Shown here: positions 55,083 to 64,000 of the stretch, one piece after another | Layout of the letters: the number at the start of each line of letters is the position of its first letter | Numbering within the stretch: the stretch's first letter is position 1 | Origin: Raffaelea ambrosiae | Taxonomy: Eukaryota > Ascomycota > Sordariomycetes > Ophiostomatales > Ophiostomataceae | Reading direction: 5' to 3' | Assembly (NCBI GenBank): GCA_002778195.1 | Contig: PCDI01000003.1 | Coordinates: 124,001-188,000, forward strand | DNA: 64,000 bases | Notes under the pieces: model-generated | Told to the model about the DNA's origin: nothing | Database searches by the model: none | What the model saw: the letters and a program-made list of their open reading frames with translations, nothing else | Position numbers and translations under genes: made by a program

Positions 55083-56946
55083 TCATTGCCGCTGAGACTG
55101 TTCCCAGGCATAGGCCACCCGAAACACGCTATCCTCATCAAACCATTTGCCAATCACCTGGAGGCTCACCGGCAGTTTGGTGCCGCTGCCCGCCAAGGGA
55201 CCTTCCGTGATCTCCAGCATGCCACACGGGACAGCCAAAACCGGATGGCCGGACTGGTCAAACGGCGCCGTGTTGGAGGTGAGGCCGATCTGCTTGCCGA
55301 TCAGATCCAGAGGCCTGGCCGGATTCTCCTGGCTGCTGCTGGCAAACGGAACGGCCGCATGCGAATTGGCAATGTACGGCAAGTTGGGGGCCAGCAGGAC
55401 GGTGTAGCCAGAAAGGGCCTGGTCGTAGGCCTGGCGGAGGCGGAGGGAGAGATTGGTGGCGTGGCCCATCAGCGAGGGGAACTTTTTCATGCCGTACATG
55501 CCGTTGATCAGGATGTTTTTGGAGCTGGTCGTCTTGCGTCAGAGACACTCGAAACGAAAAAAAAAAAAGTACACCCAGTACGGCCAATACGACCAGTGCG
55601 GACTATTTATTGTCTTACCTCGGATACAGCTGTTCCCAGATTTCCTGCGTCATCGGCGCAATGCGGCTGTTCACGTCGGTCATGATGTAGCCACGCCGCC
55701 CATACGTCAAGCCGAGCTTGTTGGCCGCTCCGCCGGTCTTGGAGATGCCGGTCCAGATGGCCGCACCGTGGCTGTGCATGGGGATGCTGACTTCTTCCAC
55801 AGTCGCCCCCAGCTTGCGAAATCCTTCGGCAGCGGCCAGAAATGTGGCCAGAACTCTCGGGTCCATGCCGGGCATGCCGAGGGATTCTCGGATGATGCCG
55901 ATTTTCATGCCGCCCAGATCGGTCGGATCGGAGAGCGTCAGCAGATGTCCGGAATAGTCGGACACGGCAGACGGCATGGGAGCCGCGTAGGAACGGTCAT
56001 CGATCCAGTCCGTCCCGGAAATGGCCTGCAGAAGCCGCGCATTGTCGAGCACCGTCCGGGTCATGGGGCCGGCATGGTCGTTGGTTGGCTCGTTGGAGGC
56101 GATGCCCGTGTATGGGACCAGGCCAAAGGTGGGTTTGAGGCCGTACAGACCGCACCACCCGGCCGGAATGCGGATACTCCCTCCCTGGTCGGCGCCGATG
56201 CCCATATCAGCCTCCCCGCTCGCAACGAGCGCACCGCATCCACTTGAGCTGCCGCCGCTACTGTACCCATGGGCATGCGGGTTGTGGACGACCCCCGACG
56301 CTGCCGAATGCGACGTGCCCGAGTGGCAGAGATTTTCGCACACCGCCCGGCCAGAAATCGTGCCGCCAGCAGCGAGAATTCTCGTCACAATCGTGGCATC
56401 GATGCTCTACTCGTGGCGTCAGTTGATTCTGTGCATGCAGGCGGTGATCAACGACCTGCATCGTCCACAGGAAGAGAGATCGCCTACAGGTGTATACGTG
56501 CTAAAGAGGCTGGAGCCAATCTGCATCGGCACACCAGCAAGAGCAATACAATCTTTCAGCACAACAGTCTTTCCTTCGAGAAGCCCGCCAGGCTGTGCCT
56601 TCTTGTCCTTCACCACACATTTGTAAGCCCAGGCCCCGTACTTGTTGTCTACCGGACCCGGTGCACGGACGTTCTCTCTCGGAAAGCGGTCGAGGTCGGG
56701 GCGCAAGTCCGGTCCTGTTTGACGGCAAGGTCAACATGCACTCTGATCTTCCACTCCCATGCAGAACAAGGCCTTACCAGGCATAGACAAGAGAGTCTCG
56801 GCAGCGTCATGGTATACTGCTAGCAACCTCCGATAGCTTTCTTTTTCGTCATCAGGTATTGTCACGCCGAGGTTATCGCAGACCGTGTCCAGCTCTGAGA
56901 TGGTGACGGGGTTGCCGTCGTTCGTGTCAAATGTGAATACAGACAT
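55083..56946 (-). CDS. amidase signature family hydrolase
   Basis: Four exons, 56946-56778, 56714-56488, 56406-55619 and 55524-55083, closing to 541 residues. Hydrolyses carboxamides to acid plus ammonia. The Ser-cisSer-Lys triad is complete: Lys110 in VVLKDCIALAG, cis-Ser185 in the SSGGSSSG stretch, and nucleophile Ser209 in GADQGGSIRIPAG, with the usual 24-residue spacing. The ending VIGKWFDEDSVFRVAYAWEQ is typical. The first 60 residues form a helical lead with FTFDTNDGNPVTISEL. The join between exons 3 and 4 needs the second AG (at 55525-55526) to hold the frame. It lies head-to-head with the Zn2Cys6 regulator at 57403. Substrate could be acetamide-like, an aromatic amide or another amide. 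Confidence 0.93.
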
Positions 56947-57402
56947 GATGCAGGCCGTGGCTGTGTGTGGGCACTCGTCAGGTGCTGCTATCTCCCTCCC
57001 TACTGTACGTTTTTGGAAGCCGTGGTATTTTTCTACGGATTGAAGCTAGCGGCTGGCAGGCATATTATGGCGGAAGACTGCTTCACGCATATCAACCCTG
57101 GCCCTTGCTATCCGTATTGTACCCCTGTGAGCAGATGCCATTGCCGTCGCCTTGGCCATGCACTGATAGGCTGGCCGGCGGCAACGGCCCACTGCCGACT
57201 TGCAGACAATAGCGATGCCGGAGATATCAGCATGCGCTGCGAAGCTTCTGTGCGTCGCCGCTCGGGATCGGCGTCGGCTTTCCTCTCGTGTCGGCTATCC
57301 GTATCACAATATTCACTCGACGGCTTCCTCGTCGCCACTGAAAACCGCTGCTGCCAGAATCGCAATCCCGAAACAAGTTTCCAGTACGATCGCATCGCCT
57401 CC
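56947..57402. promoter_or_regulatory. divergent promoter of amidase and regulator
   Basis: 456 bases between start codons. The regulator's frame is open upstream through most of it, but the zinc cluster position favours the start at 57403. I cannot point to a clear paired CGG site. Confidence 0.45.
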
Positions 57403-59473
57403 ATGGACAGTGGGACCATGAATACGGGCCATAAGCGCCATTCAAAATCCTGCAAACGGTGCTTGCGGAGAAAGCAGAGATGCCACGGCTTTCCGATCTG
57501 TACAAACTGCGACAAGGCCGACGTGCCATGCGAGCAGTCCGAGTATTCTCTTCAGCTGCACCGAAATGACGATAGCCTCGTGGCAGCCAGACGAATCCAG
57601 AGCCTGGAGAAGCAGCTCGCGGCTGCACGGGCGGAATCCCAGGCTCTTCGGAGTCGGGCCTTGTCTGGGAGGGTGCCAGACGAACCAACCATGCCCAGCC
57701 GTCCAGAAAAGAAGCCAGATCTGCATAGACATGGCCATCTCGGACAACGTAAGCGCGTCCTCTACCAATCTCATGGCTCCCGTAGGATGCTGATAGACAT
57801 TCCACATCAGCTTCCCAAGCACGTCCGTGGCCAAGATCACCCAAGTTTCCAACGCTGGACAACATTGTGCAAGCTACGGTCTGGACCAAAATACTGCCAC
57901 CCACGATCAACGAGAATGTCACCCGCTTTCGACAACCCGAGTTTGAGCAGAGCCAAATTGCCGCACCACCGACAGACGACGCCGGGCGCTGGATGGTACA
58001 GTCGTACTTTGACAAGATCCATCCCCGCTATCCTTGCCTCGATCGCCGAGATGTTGTCCGGCTACACGATGCGCGACATCAGCTGCATCGGTCAGATGCA
58101 GTGTCGGACGGCTTCAAGGTGTTCAAGCTGAACATGGTCTACGCCATTGGTGCAACCATGCTACGGCAGACAGATCCCAGTGCAGAATGGCTTCAGCCCG
58201 AGTCGTACTTTCTGGCGGCACTACGGCATGTTTCTGCGGTCAAGCAGGCCCCGCCTCTCAGCAACATTGAAGCCATGGCCTTGCTTGTCTTGTACACTCT
58301 TCGGTCGCCCACAAATCATGGCATCTGGCACATGATTGGCCTGGCCATGCGTACCTGCATTGATCTCAATCTGCACCGGGAGTCCTCCTACACAGACGGC
58401 CAAGACACCAAACGACGACTTTTCTGGACTGTGTATTCTCTGGACCGCGTCATTTCTTTGTCTCTTCGCCGACCATTCAGCGTAGCCGAGCAAGGCATTG
58501 AAACCAGGGAGCCGACTGTACAACACATTTTCGGCACCGGCCATTGCGAGGAGCACCATGCCCGCGGGACGGGGTCCGACTTGACGCTGTGGGTTCGCTT
58601 TGTTCATATACAGCGGATGGAGTCCCGCATCTATGCGGCGGTGTATTGCCTCAACGAACAACTGCAACAACGTTTCCGAAAGGTGCCTGCGTTACTCGAG
58701 TGCCTCGACGCGTGGCACAGGTACCTTCCCGATCTGGCAACAGAATTGGACAACAACTACGTTTGTCTGATTTGGAACAAGGCGGTCATTCTTTTGCTGC
58801 GACCCTTTCTCAGCATCATGAACCGCGCCGACCCTCTCGTAGACAGAAGTCTGAAGGCTGCGGGTGACATCTGCCAGGCGCTGAAGCATATGCACCAGCG
58901 TGATTCGTATTGCCATTCGTTTGTGTCTGCCCATACCATTTTCAATGCCGGTGTGATCATGTGGTATGCAATTTGGATCTTTCTACACGAGGGTCATTCA
59001 GATCGACTAATGCTATGCAATGCAGCTACTGTCTCTTTCGAAACCCGCAACTTCTCTCTTCTGTGGTTGCCAACAGTCTCCGGGCCTGCTCCTCGACAAT
59101 GTTTGTTATGGCAGAGCGGTCGCCCCAGTTCCGAAAACACCGGGATGTCCTCGAGGACATCATTGGCCGCATGATGGATTCGTTGGATACGGATTCCGGC
59201 TGGAACGAAGGCACGACTGCGGGTGGCCCGTCAACAGTTGGTTTGGCAGAGAACGACATCCTCGCTGTACAAAGTCTGATGGAGCTTTCCGCACAACAAG
59301 ACCCCACAATCCCGTTGCAGTCTAAACAGAACGAGTCGCCTTCGATAAGCCCGAGTTCCGTCGAAACAGCACAACTCTTTGAGCGGTCATCCCTATTCGA
59401 GGCACCGTACTTCTTGGGCCAGGACCGCTACAACCTGAAAATGTTGGACGACATGATATCGGGCTCTGCGTAG
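57403..59473 (+). CDS. Zn2Cys6 transcription factor with fungal-specific domain
   Basis: Three exons, 57403-57748, 57811-58963 and 59026-59473, with two introns of 62 bases, 648 residues. Nuclear regulator. The zinc cluster, SCKRCLRRKQRCHGFPIC then CTNCDKADVPC, has spacing C-x2-C-x6-C-x5-C-x2-C-x6-C at residues 17-43. A coiled coil follows (RRIQSLEKQLAAARAESQAL). The middle domain (Fungal_trans type) begins near FDKIHPRYPCLDRRD and has GLAMRTCIDLNLHRES and FWTVYSLDRVISLSLRRP, the most conserved stretch. The first intron has donor GTAAGC and a CTGAT branch 20 bases before the acceptor. The second joins GVIMC to YCLFRNPQLL. Its head-to-head position suggests it may control the amidase gene. Confidence 0.9.
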
Positions 59474-60681
59474 CAATCTGATCCGGTGGACGAGTTCCTG
59501 GCGTTTGCAATGTCTCGTTTCGTGTTTTCGTATGCGTGCTCGCACACATTGTTAGGTGATGTAGACTGGGATAGAAACACGATGGGACAATCTATACTGT
59601 CTATATTGCAACAAGATAGTGAGAACATATAACTGAGTTGTCCAGCTCGGGATCAAAAAGGGAGAAAACAATAGTGGACCTACCTGCGTTCTCAATCAAA
59701 AATTGGCGTTCTCAAGTACGACGGAATTTACTCCTGAAGCGGTTCAGAAGAAGAGTGGCGAAAAAAGCAAACTTGAACCCTCCAAACTTTGAATTATAAT
59801 GAGGATCCCTGCTTATTTGCCATTTAGTGTTTACAGTGAGGAAAATGGAAGCATGCCTTTGCGCTTGATTTTCTTTGATGTGCCACTCAACACTGCGGGA
59901 TTGCATGAACAATAAAAAGTCGAGTTTATCTACCTATCGACTTATATTTCCATCAACACCATATACCCTCAACCAGCTATTACATACCCCAACCCCACGG
60001 GATGTGCATTGCATCACAACTAGCGGCAATCATATCTTGGCTGTCCCATATTGCATGCTCCCCCCTCCCCTTCGCTTTCGGTCCCCCCTTATTCAGGGCC
60101 AGAAGACCAGTCAGACCAACAGGGGGGTATCGTTGTTCTTACAGTCTGGGCGCATGATGGTCCGGCAGTTTTGACCGCCAAGGTGTAAAGTTGAAAATCC
60201 CAAGACGCGATTCACCAATAGAAAAAAGGGCTGGCGGGTCCGGCCCGGGGTCTACCAAGAAGCCGTTACACATATAATTATTTCCATTTGGTGTTCTTTT
60301 AATTTCCCCGACACTGGCCTCGCGTTGGTCCTGTCTTCTGTCTTCTGCTACTTTGCCTCTGGGCGAAATTACATAGTACCATGCACGCGCCTGGAGGGAG
60401 GCTGAGACCGCAAAATCAGCAGAGGGGAGCTCTGCGACGCTACATCCGGCATCAGAGACCTGGAGCTTTCCTATTTCTATTTCTATTTCTATTTGATGAC
60501 AGAGTGGCTTGTGAGTGGCATTGTGGCCTGTAGCAAGGCCACATCCGGACTGCCCGGACTGCTGGGTTTGCTGAAAACGTGGGAGAGTGAATGAAATCTA
60601 GAATTCTGGGGGGGGGGGGGGATTTCTCTAGCCATGCAATCGGGACTTGCAAGCCGCAGATGCTCGTGCCGGCGACTGCCA
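59474..60681. other. intergenic with simple repeats
   Basis: No gene seen. Contains (CTATTT)4 at 60471-60494 and a run of 14 G at 60608-60621, both upstream of the chitinase gene. Confidence 0.6.
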
Positions 60682-60688
60682 TATAAAT
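60682..60688 (+). promoter_or_regulatory. TATA box of the chitinase gene
   Basis: TATAAAT about 150 bases before the start codon at 60839; the clearest TATA element in the window. Confidence 0.6.
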
Positions 60689-60838
60689 ACCCGTCGAGGC
60701 AGTCCCACGATTCAACCATGACCATCTAGAGAGCAGCCATCTTTGCGCTGGCAGTCCATTCGTTACTCGTTGATTCTTTGCCGTTCTGTTTCTCCAACTT
60801 CAACCACATTCATTACAATCCCATTCGTTATCGCAAAG

Positions 60839-62203
60839 ATGCCGTCTCTGCGGGCCATGACCTCGACCCTGTCCACCTGGGCCGCCGCAGCCAGCGCGGC
60901 CGCTGCTGCGTTTCGTTTCCCTCTGCCGGCGAACCGCGCCATCGAGCCGCGCTACGTCCTCTATTTCGACCAATACCACACGGATGTCCTCCCGAACAAG
61001 ACCATGACGGCGGGCATCACCCATGTGGTGACGGCTTTTGCCAACTCGTCGCTCTTCACGACGGACCCCGTGGGGGACTATGAGCCCTTCATGCCGCTGT
61101 CCGAGCTCCGCGCGCTCTTCGACGCCGACGTCAAGGTCAGCATGGCCATTGGCGGCTGGGGGGACATGGACGGCTTCCGCCAGGGCGCCGGCTCGCCGGC
61201 GTCGCGCGCGCGGTACGCCCAGAACGTGGCCGCCACGCTGGACCGGCTGGGCTACGACGGCGTCGACATTGACTGGGAGTACCCGGGCGGCAACGGCGTC
61301 GACTACAGGCAGGTGCCCAACAACGCCACCGAGAGCGAGGTGTTCCCCCTGTTCCTGGCCGCCATCAAGAAGGCCATCGGCGACAAGGAGCTCTCGATTG
61401 CCGTGCCCGGCCTCGAGCGCGACATGCTGGCCTACACCGCCCAGACGGTGCCCCGGATCAACGCCGTCGTCGACGTGGTCAACGTCATGACCTACGACCT
61501 CATGAACCGCCGCGACACCGCCACCAAGCACCACACCGACGTGGCCACGTCGCTCCAGGCCGTCGACCGGTACATCCAGCGCGGCCTGTGCCCCACCAAG
61601 ATGAACCTCGGCCTCGCGTTCTACGCCAAGTACTTTACGCTCGCCGCCAACACCACGTGCGTCGGCCCCCTCGGCTGCCCCATTGCGCGGGCCGAGGCCG
61701 CCGACGGCAGCGACACGGGCACGTCGGGCGCGGTCACGTTCGAGGCCAGCTCGCTGCCCGCCGCGATCGACACCGGCAGCCTGACCACCTCCACGGACGG
61801 CTCCTGCGGCGCCGGCACCACCTCGACCTGCAGCGGCCTGGTCAGCGACACCTGCTGCTCGCAGTACGGCTGGTGCGGGTCGACGTCGGCGCACTGCGGC
61901 ACGGGCTGCCAGAACGGCTACGGCAACTGCACGGACCCGGCGGTCAAGACGGTGGCGCAGTCCTTTGCGGATGCGCTCACGCACGGCCAGCAGGATGCGA
62001 CGCAGGGGGGCGAGTGGTGGGTCGACGACGAGGCCCAGCTCTTCTGGACCTGGGACACGCCGGAGCTCGTGGCCCGCAAGTTCCAGGAGATTGTCACGGC
62101 CCGCGGACTGGGCGGTGTCATGGCCTGGAGCCTGGCCGAGGACAGCAAAGACTGGAGTCTGCTCAAGGCCATGCAGGATGGCGTGGCCAGTCTCACGGCG
62201 TAA
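60839..62203 (+). CDS. GH18 chitinase with inserted CBM18
   Basis: Single exon, 454 residues. Endo-acting chitinase, secreted by a signal peptide of about 24 residues. The catalytic motif DGVDIDWE is at 140-147 with Glu147 as acid; SMAIGGWG at 101-108 is the preceding strand. A hevein-like chitin-binding module (CBM18) with eight closely spaced Cys, including CCSQYGWCG, lies at about 323-364, inside the catalytic barrel rather than at an end. The barrel resumes with WWVDDEAQLFWTWDTPE and closes with GGVMAWSLAEDSKDW. Such an arrangement suits tight binding to chitin of fungal or insect walls. Roles in mycoparasitism, insect association or own wall turnover are possible; the sequence does not decide. 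Confidence 0.95.
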   Translation: MPSLRAMTSTLSTWAAAASAAAAAFRFPLPANRAIEPRYVLYFDQYHTDVLPNKTMTAGITHVVTAFANSSLFTTDPVGDYEPFMPLSELRALFDADVKVSMAIGGWGDMDGFRQGAGSPASRARYAQNVAATLDRLGYDGVDIDWEYPGGNGVDYRQVPNNATESEVFPLFLAAIKKAIGDKELSIAVPGLERDMLAYTAQTVPRINAVVDVVNVMTYDLMNRRDTATKHHTDVATSLQAVDRYIQRGLCPTKMNLGLAFYAKYFTLAANTTCVGPLGCPIARAEAADGSDTGTSGAVTFEASSLPAAIDTGSLTTSTDGSCGAGTTSTCSGLVSDTCCSQYGWCGSTSAHCGTGCQNGYGNCTDPAVKTVAQSFADALTHGQQDATQGGEWWVDDEAQLFWTWDTPELVARKFQEIVTARGLGGVMAWSLAEDSKDWSLLKAMQDGVASLTA

Positions 62204-62435
62204 GGGTTGCACAGATTCACCGGGTTCCGCTTGCAGATGAGACAACGGTATGCCAAAGGAACCCCCCTTGGGGAATGGCCCAGCTTAGTTCCATGTGAAA
62301 AAAAAAAGAAAAAAGACAGTGACAAAGTTCTGTTGCTGAAAAACGTTTCCTATGCTCCGTGTTCCCAGCGACTTCCAATTCGAATACATGAAATCCTTCT
62401 TGTCAATTCAAGATCAATGTTGATCATAGATGCCC

Positions 62436-62834
62436 CTATTTATCGTACTTGTGGAAAACCTTGATGATCACTTGCCAGGTCCCGTCAATCTTGATCAGGG
62501 TCAGAAGGTCGGTAAAGTTCAATTCGGGGGCACCCCCTTCCATGTCTACCCGGACGACAGCCGTGGTCTGGGTCATGGCCAGGATATCACTCCGCGTCTT
62601 CATGTTCGGCGACCCGCCGAGCTTCTCGAGGACGTCGTAGAGTAGGCTGATGGGGCCGGCCATCATGCCATCAGACGTGGGCGGCTTGTTGAGCCCATAT
62701 ATGGTGGCCTCCGTGTGGAAAGCCTCGGCGCAAACCTGAACGCTGCCAACGCGGAGCCCTTCGACGTACTTGTCGACCGTCTCGATCACGGCATGGTAGT
62801 CGCACGTCGGCACAACTTTGATGTTGGCGGCCAT
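62436..62834 (-). CDS. small NTF2/SnoaL-like protein (lumazine-binding type)
   Basis: Single exon, 132 residues, starting MAANIKVVPTCDYHAVIETV. Length and pattern (an N-terminal helix with YVEGLRVGSV, then FHTEATIYG, then strands VVRVDMEGG and a WQVIIKVFHKY ending) fit the NTF2-like fold of the putative lumazine-binding family. In bacteria and fungi these are small cytosolic proteins, some acting as isomerases or dehydratases. No catalytic residues can be assigned with confidence. It converges on the chitinase gene, 232 bases apart, and lies 3' of the isochorismatase-family gene on the same strand. Confidence 0.8.
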   Translation of the reverse strand: MAANIKVVPTCDYHAVIETVDKYVEGLRVGSVQVCAEAFHTEATIYGLNKPPTSDGMMAGPISLLYDVLEKLGGSPNMKTRSDILAMTQTTAVVRVDMEGGAPELNFTDLLTLIKIDGTWQVIIKVFHKYDK

Positions 62835-63546
62835 TCTCCTGTTTGAAAGCAGCATCATTAGCTTGATGAGTCTCGCTACAGACCATTGCAGGATGTCCAA
62901 CACATACTCTGCGTTGCCAACCGTGTTGGTGGAAATAGAGGTTTGTCTTTCGAAAGGACTTGCGTGTTGCCGCAAAACTGGCTCGTGTCAGCCGTCGATC
63001 GCAAAGCTTCACATTGGCATGGTACCCGCTACTTATATAGTTCTTGCGCATGCTACACCGGTGCTATTCATTTTTCATCGAAATTGCACATCTGTTGGAG
63101 GCACTGAGGCTCGTGTTTGGATTTGTCGACAAGGAACCACTGTACGCTGATATGCATACGCGCTGATACAAGCCACACTTACGTGAGGTCTTGGCTCGTG
63201 CCCGAGAAGGAGACCAGGAACAGCCATCAACCAATCCGCGGAGAGTTCCAGGTTGTGTTCACACGTAAGACTGCAAGCAAGGCCGTCATACCCTTTTTCA
63301 TGATCGCGCAAGATCCCACCGAGCCTGGTATGATTTCTCGCCCGCGTGTCGCCGAGAAATATGTCCTCGCATAAGCTCAGCGCCAAGAGAGCCGAAGGCG
63401 TCCTGGGACCATGTGCTGCCACCAGCCATTGGGGTAAAAGAACAGGATTCGTTTCTTGTCACCAGAACTTTCGTCCTCGATTGCCTAGATGGATTTTATT
63501 TTGTTCTATTTCATTTCATTTTATTTCATATTGTTTCTCTTCTGAC
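62835..63546. other. intergenic, no gene seen
   Basis: 712 bases between two minus-strand genes, with short frames only; probably the promoter of the NTF2-like gene. Confidence 0.55.
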
Positions 63547-64000
63547 TCAGACTCTGGGCGTATGGGTTTCCAAGAGGTGGAAAATCTCCTCCTCTGACCG
63601 GACCTCCGAGAACTTCTGGTCCATGTCGAACAGATTGCTGTCATGGATGGCTTGGTGGCGATCTCCACATGCCTCGCGCACAACATACGGGTTGAACCCA
63701 TGCTGCATGGCATCCAAAACAGTCGCCCGAACACAGCCTGACGTAGAAAAGCCACAGCAGACCAGCGTGTCGCAGCCGAGACTGGTGAGCACGCTTGGCA
63801 AACTGGTGCCGAAGAAGCTGCTGCTGTACTGCTTGATGACCACGACCTCGTCCGCGCGCGGCTGGCAGCCAGCGGCAAACTCGCGAAACGGGTTGCCTTC
63901 GTCGTAGGCATTGAGGACCCTGGGCAGTTTGTATCTGTACCAGTTGCCCCCGTTGTTGCCGTTCTTTGTGCTGTAGCAGACAGATGAAAAGACGACCGGA
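63547..64000 (-). CDS. isochorismatase-family cysteine hydrolase, N-terminus beyond window
   Basis: Partial: the stop is at 63547 and the frame stays open to the right edge, giving the last 150 residues. The upstream part with the catalytic Asp is outside. Visible signatures are PVVFSSVCY (strand before the cap), FREFAAGCQPRADEVVVIKQ with the second catalytic Lys/strand, and the nucleophile region CCGFSTSGCVRATVLDAMQ, where the Cys in SGCVRATV attacks an amide carbon. The family includes isochorismatase, nicotinamidase and N-carbamoylsarcosine amidase. The Cys in a TSGCVR context favours an amidohydrolase, not isochorismatase proper. A GNNGGNWYRYKL segment binds the N-terminal part. No targeting signal at the C-terminus (ends TPRV). 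Confidence 0.85.
   Translation of the reverse strand, partial: PVVFSSVCYSTKNGNNGGNWYRYKLPRVLNAYDEGNPFREFAAGCQPRADEVVVIKQYSSSFFGTSLPSVLTSLGCDTLVCCGFSTSGCVRATVLDAMQHGFNPYVVREACGDRHQAIHDSNLFDMDQKFSEVRSEEEIFHLLETHTPRV

Noticed and set aside
57673..57845. Model of the second regulator with a 46-base intron and a 30-base microexon
   Set aside because: A single 62-base intron with strong GTAAGC donor, CTGAT branch and CAG acceptor joins the same frames more simply.

Overview
The window is nuclear DNA of a filamentous ascomycete, most likely a Sordariomycete. The genes are compact with short GT-AG introns (about 50-175 bases) and GC-rich third codon positions. The families are fungus-specific: two Zn2Cys6 regulators, an AA9 lytic polysaccharide monooxygenase, a TRI12-type transporter, a HET-C2-type glycolipid transfer protein and a fructosyl amino acid oxidase. 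A nuclear tRNA-Val with an anticodon-loop intron is also present. I cannot name the genus. All functions are read from motifs; no database search was run. Exon joins were chosen so that splice signals and reading frame agree, and most close exactly in frame.

Layout: 27 protein genes (one cut by the right edge), one tRNA and one transporter pseudogene. 0-19 kb: an F-box-like protein, a secreted GH11 xylanase, a dienelactone hydrolase, phospholipase D, a HET-C2-like glycolipid transfer protein, a FAD monooxygenase with a GC-AG intron, a secreted AA9 monooxygenase and a flavoprotein monooxygenase-like protein. 19-34 kb: a TRI12-family transporter, an ammonium transporter, an unrecognised 676-residue protein, a SET-domain protein with a signal-peptide-like start, an oxysterol-binding protein and a DUF1989 protein. 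34-50 kb: tRNA-Val(CAC), a Zn2Cys6 regulator, a decayed transporter, a peroxisomal-type fructosyl amino acid oxidase divergent from an allantoate-permease-like transporter, a large 5-oxoprolinase/hydantoinase and a cytochrome P450. 50-64 kb: an amino acid permease, a GFA-domain protein, an amidase head-to-head with a second Zn2Cys6 regulator, a GH18 chitinase with an inserted CBM18, a small NTF2-like protein and the C-terminal part of an isochorismatase-family hydrolase.

Two themes stand out. The left part carries plant cell wall attack functions (GH11, AA9). The right part, about 38.8-64 kb, is rich in enzymes and carriers for organic nitrogen: an Amadori/amine oxidase, an anion permease, an ATP-dependent oxoprolinase/hydantoinase, an amino acid permease, an amidase and an isochorismatase-type amidohydrolase. 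This could be a loose nitrogen-scavenging neighbourhood, but co-regulation is inference. I found no CRISPR array, no intact transposon and no clear secondary-metabolite core gene. Long open frames antisense to phospholipase D and to the oxoprolinase are composition artefacts.
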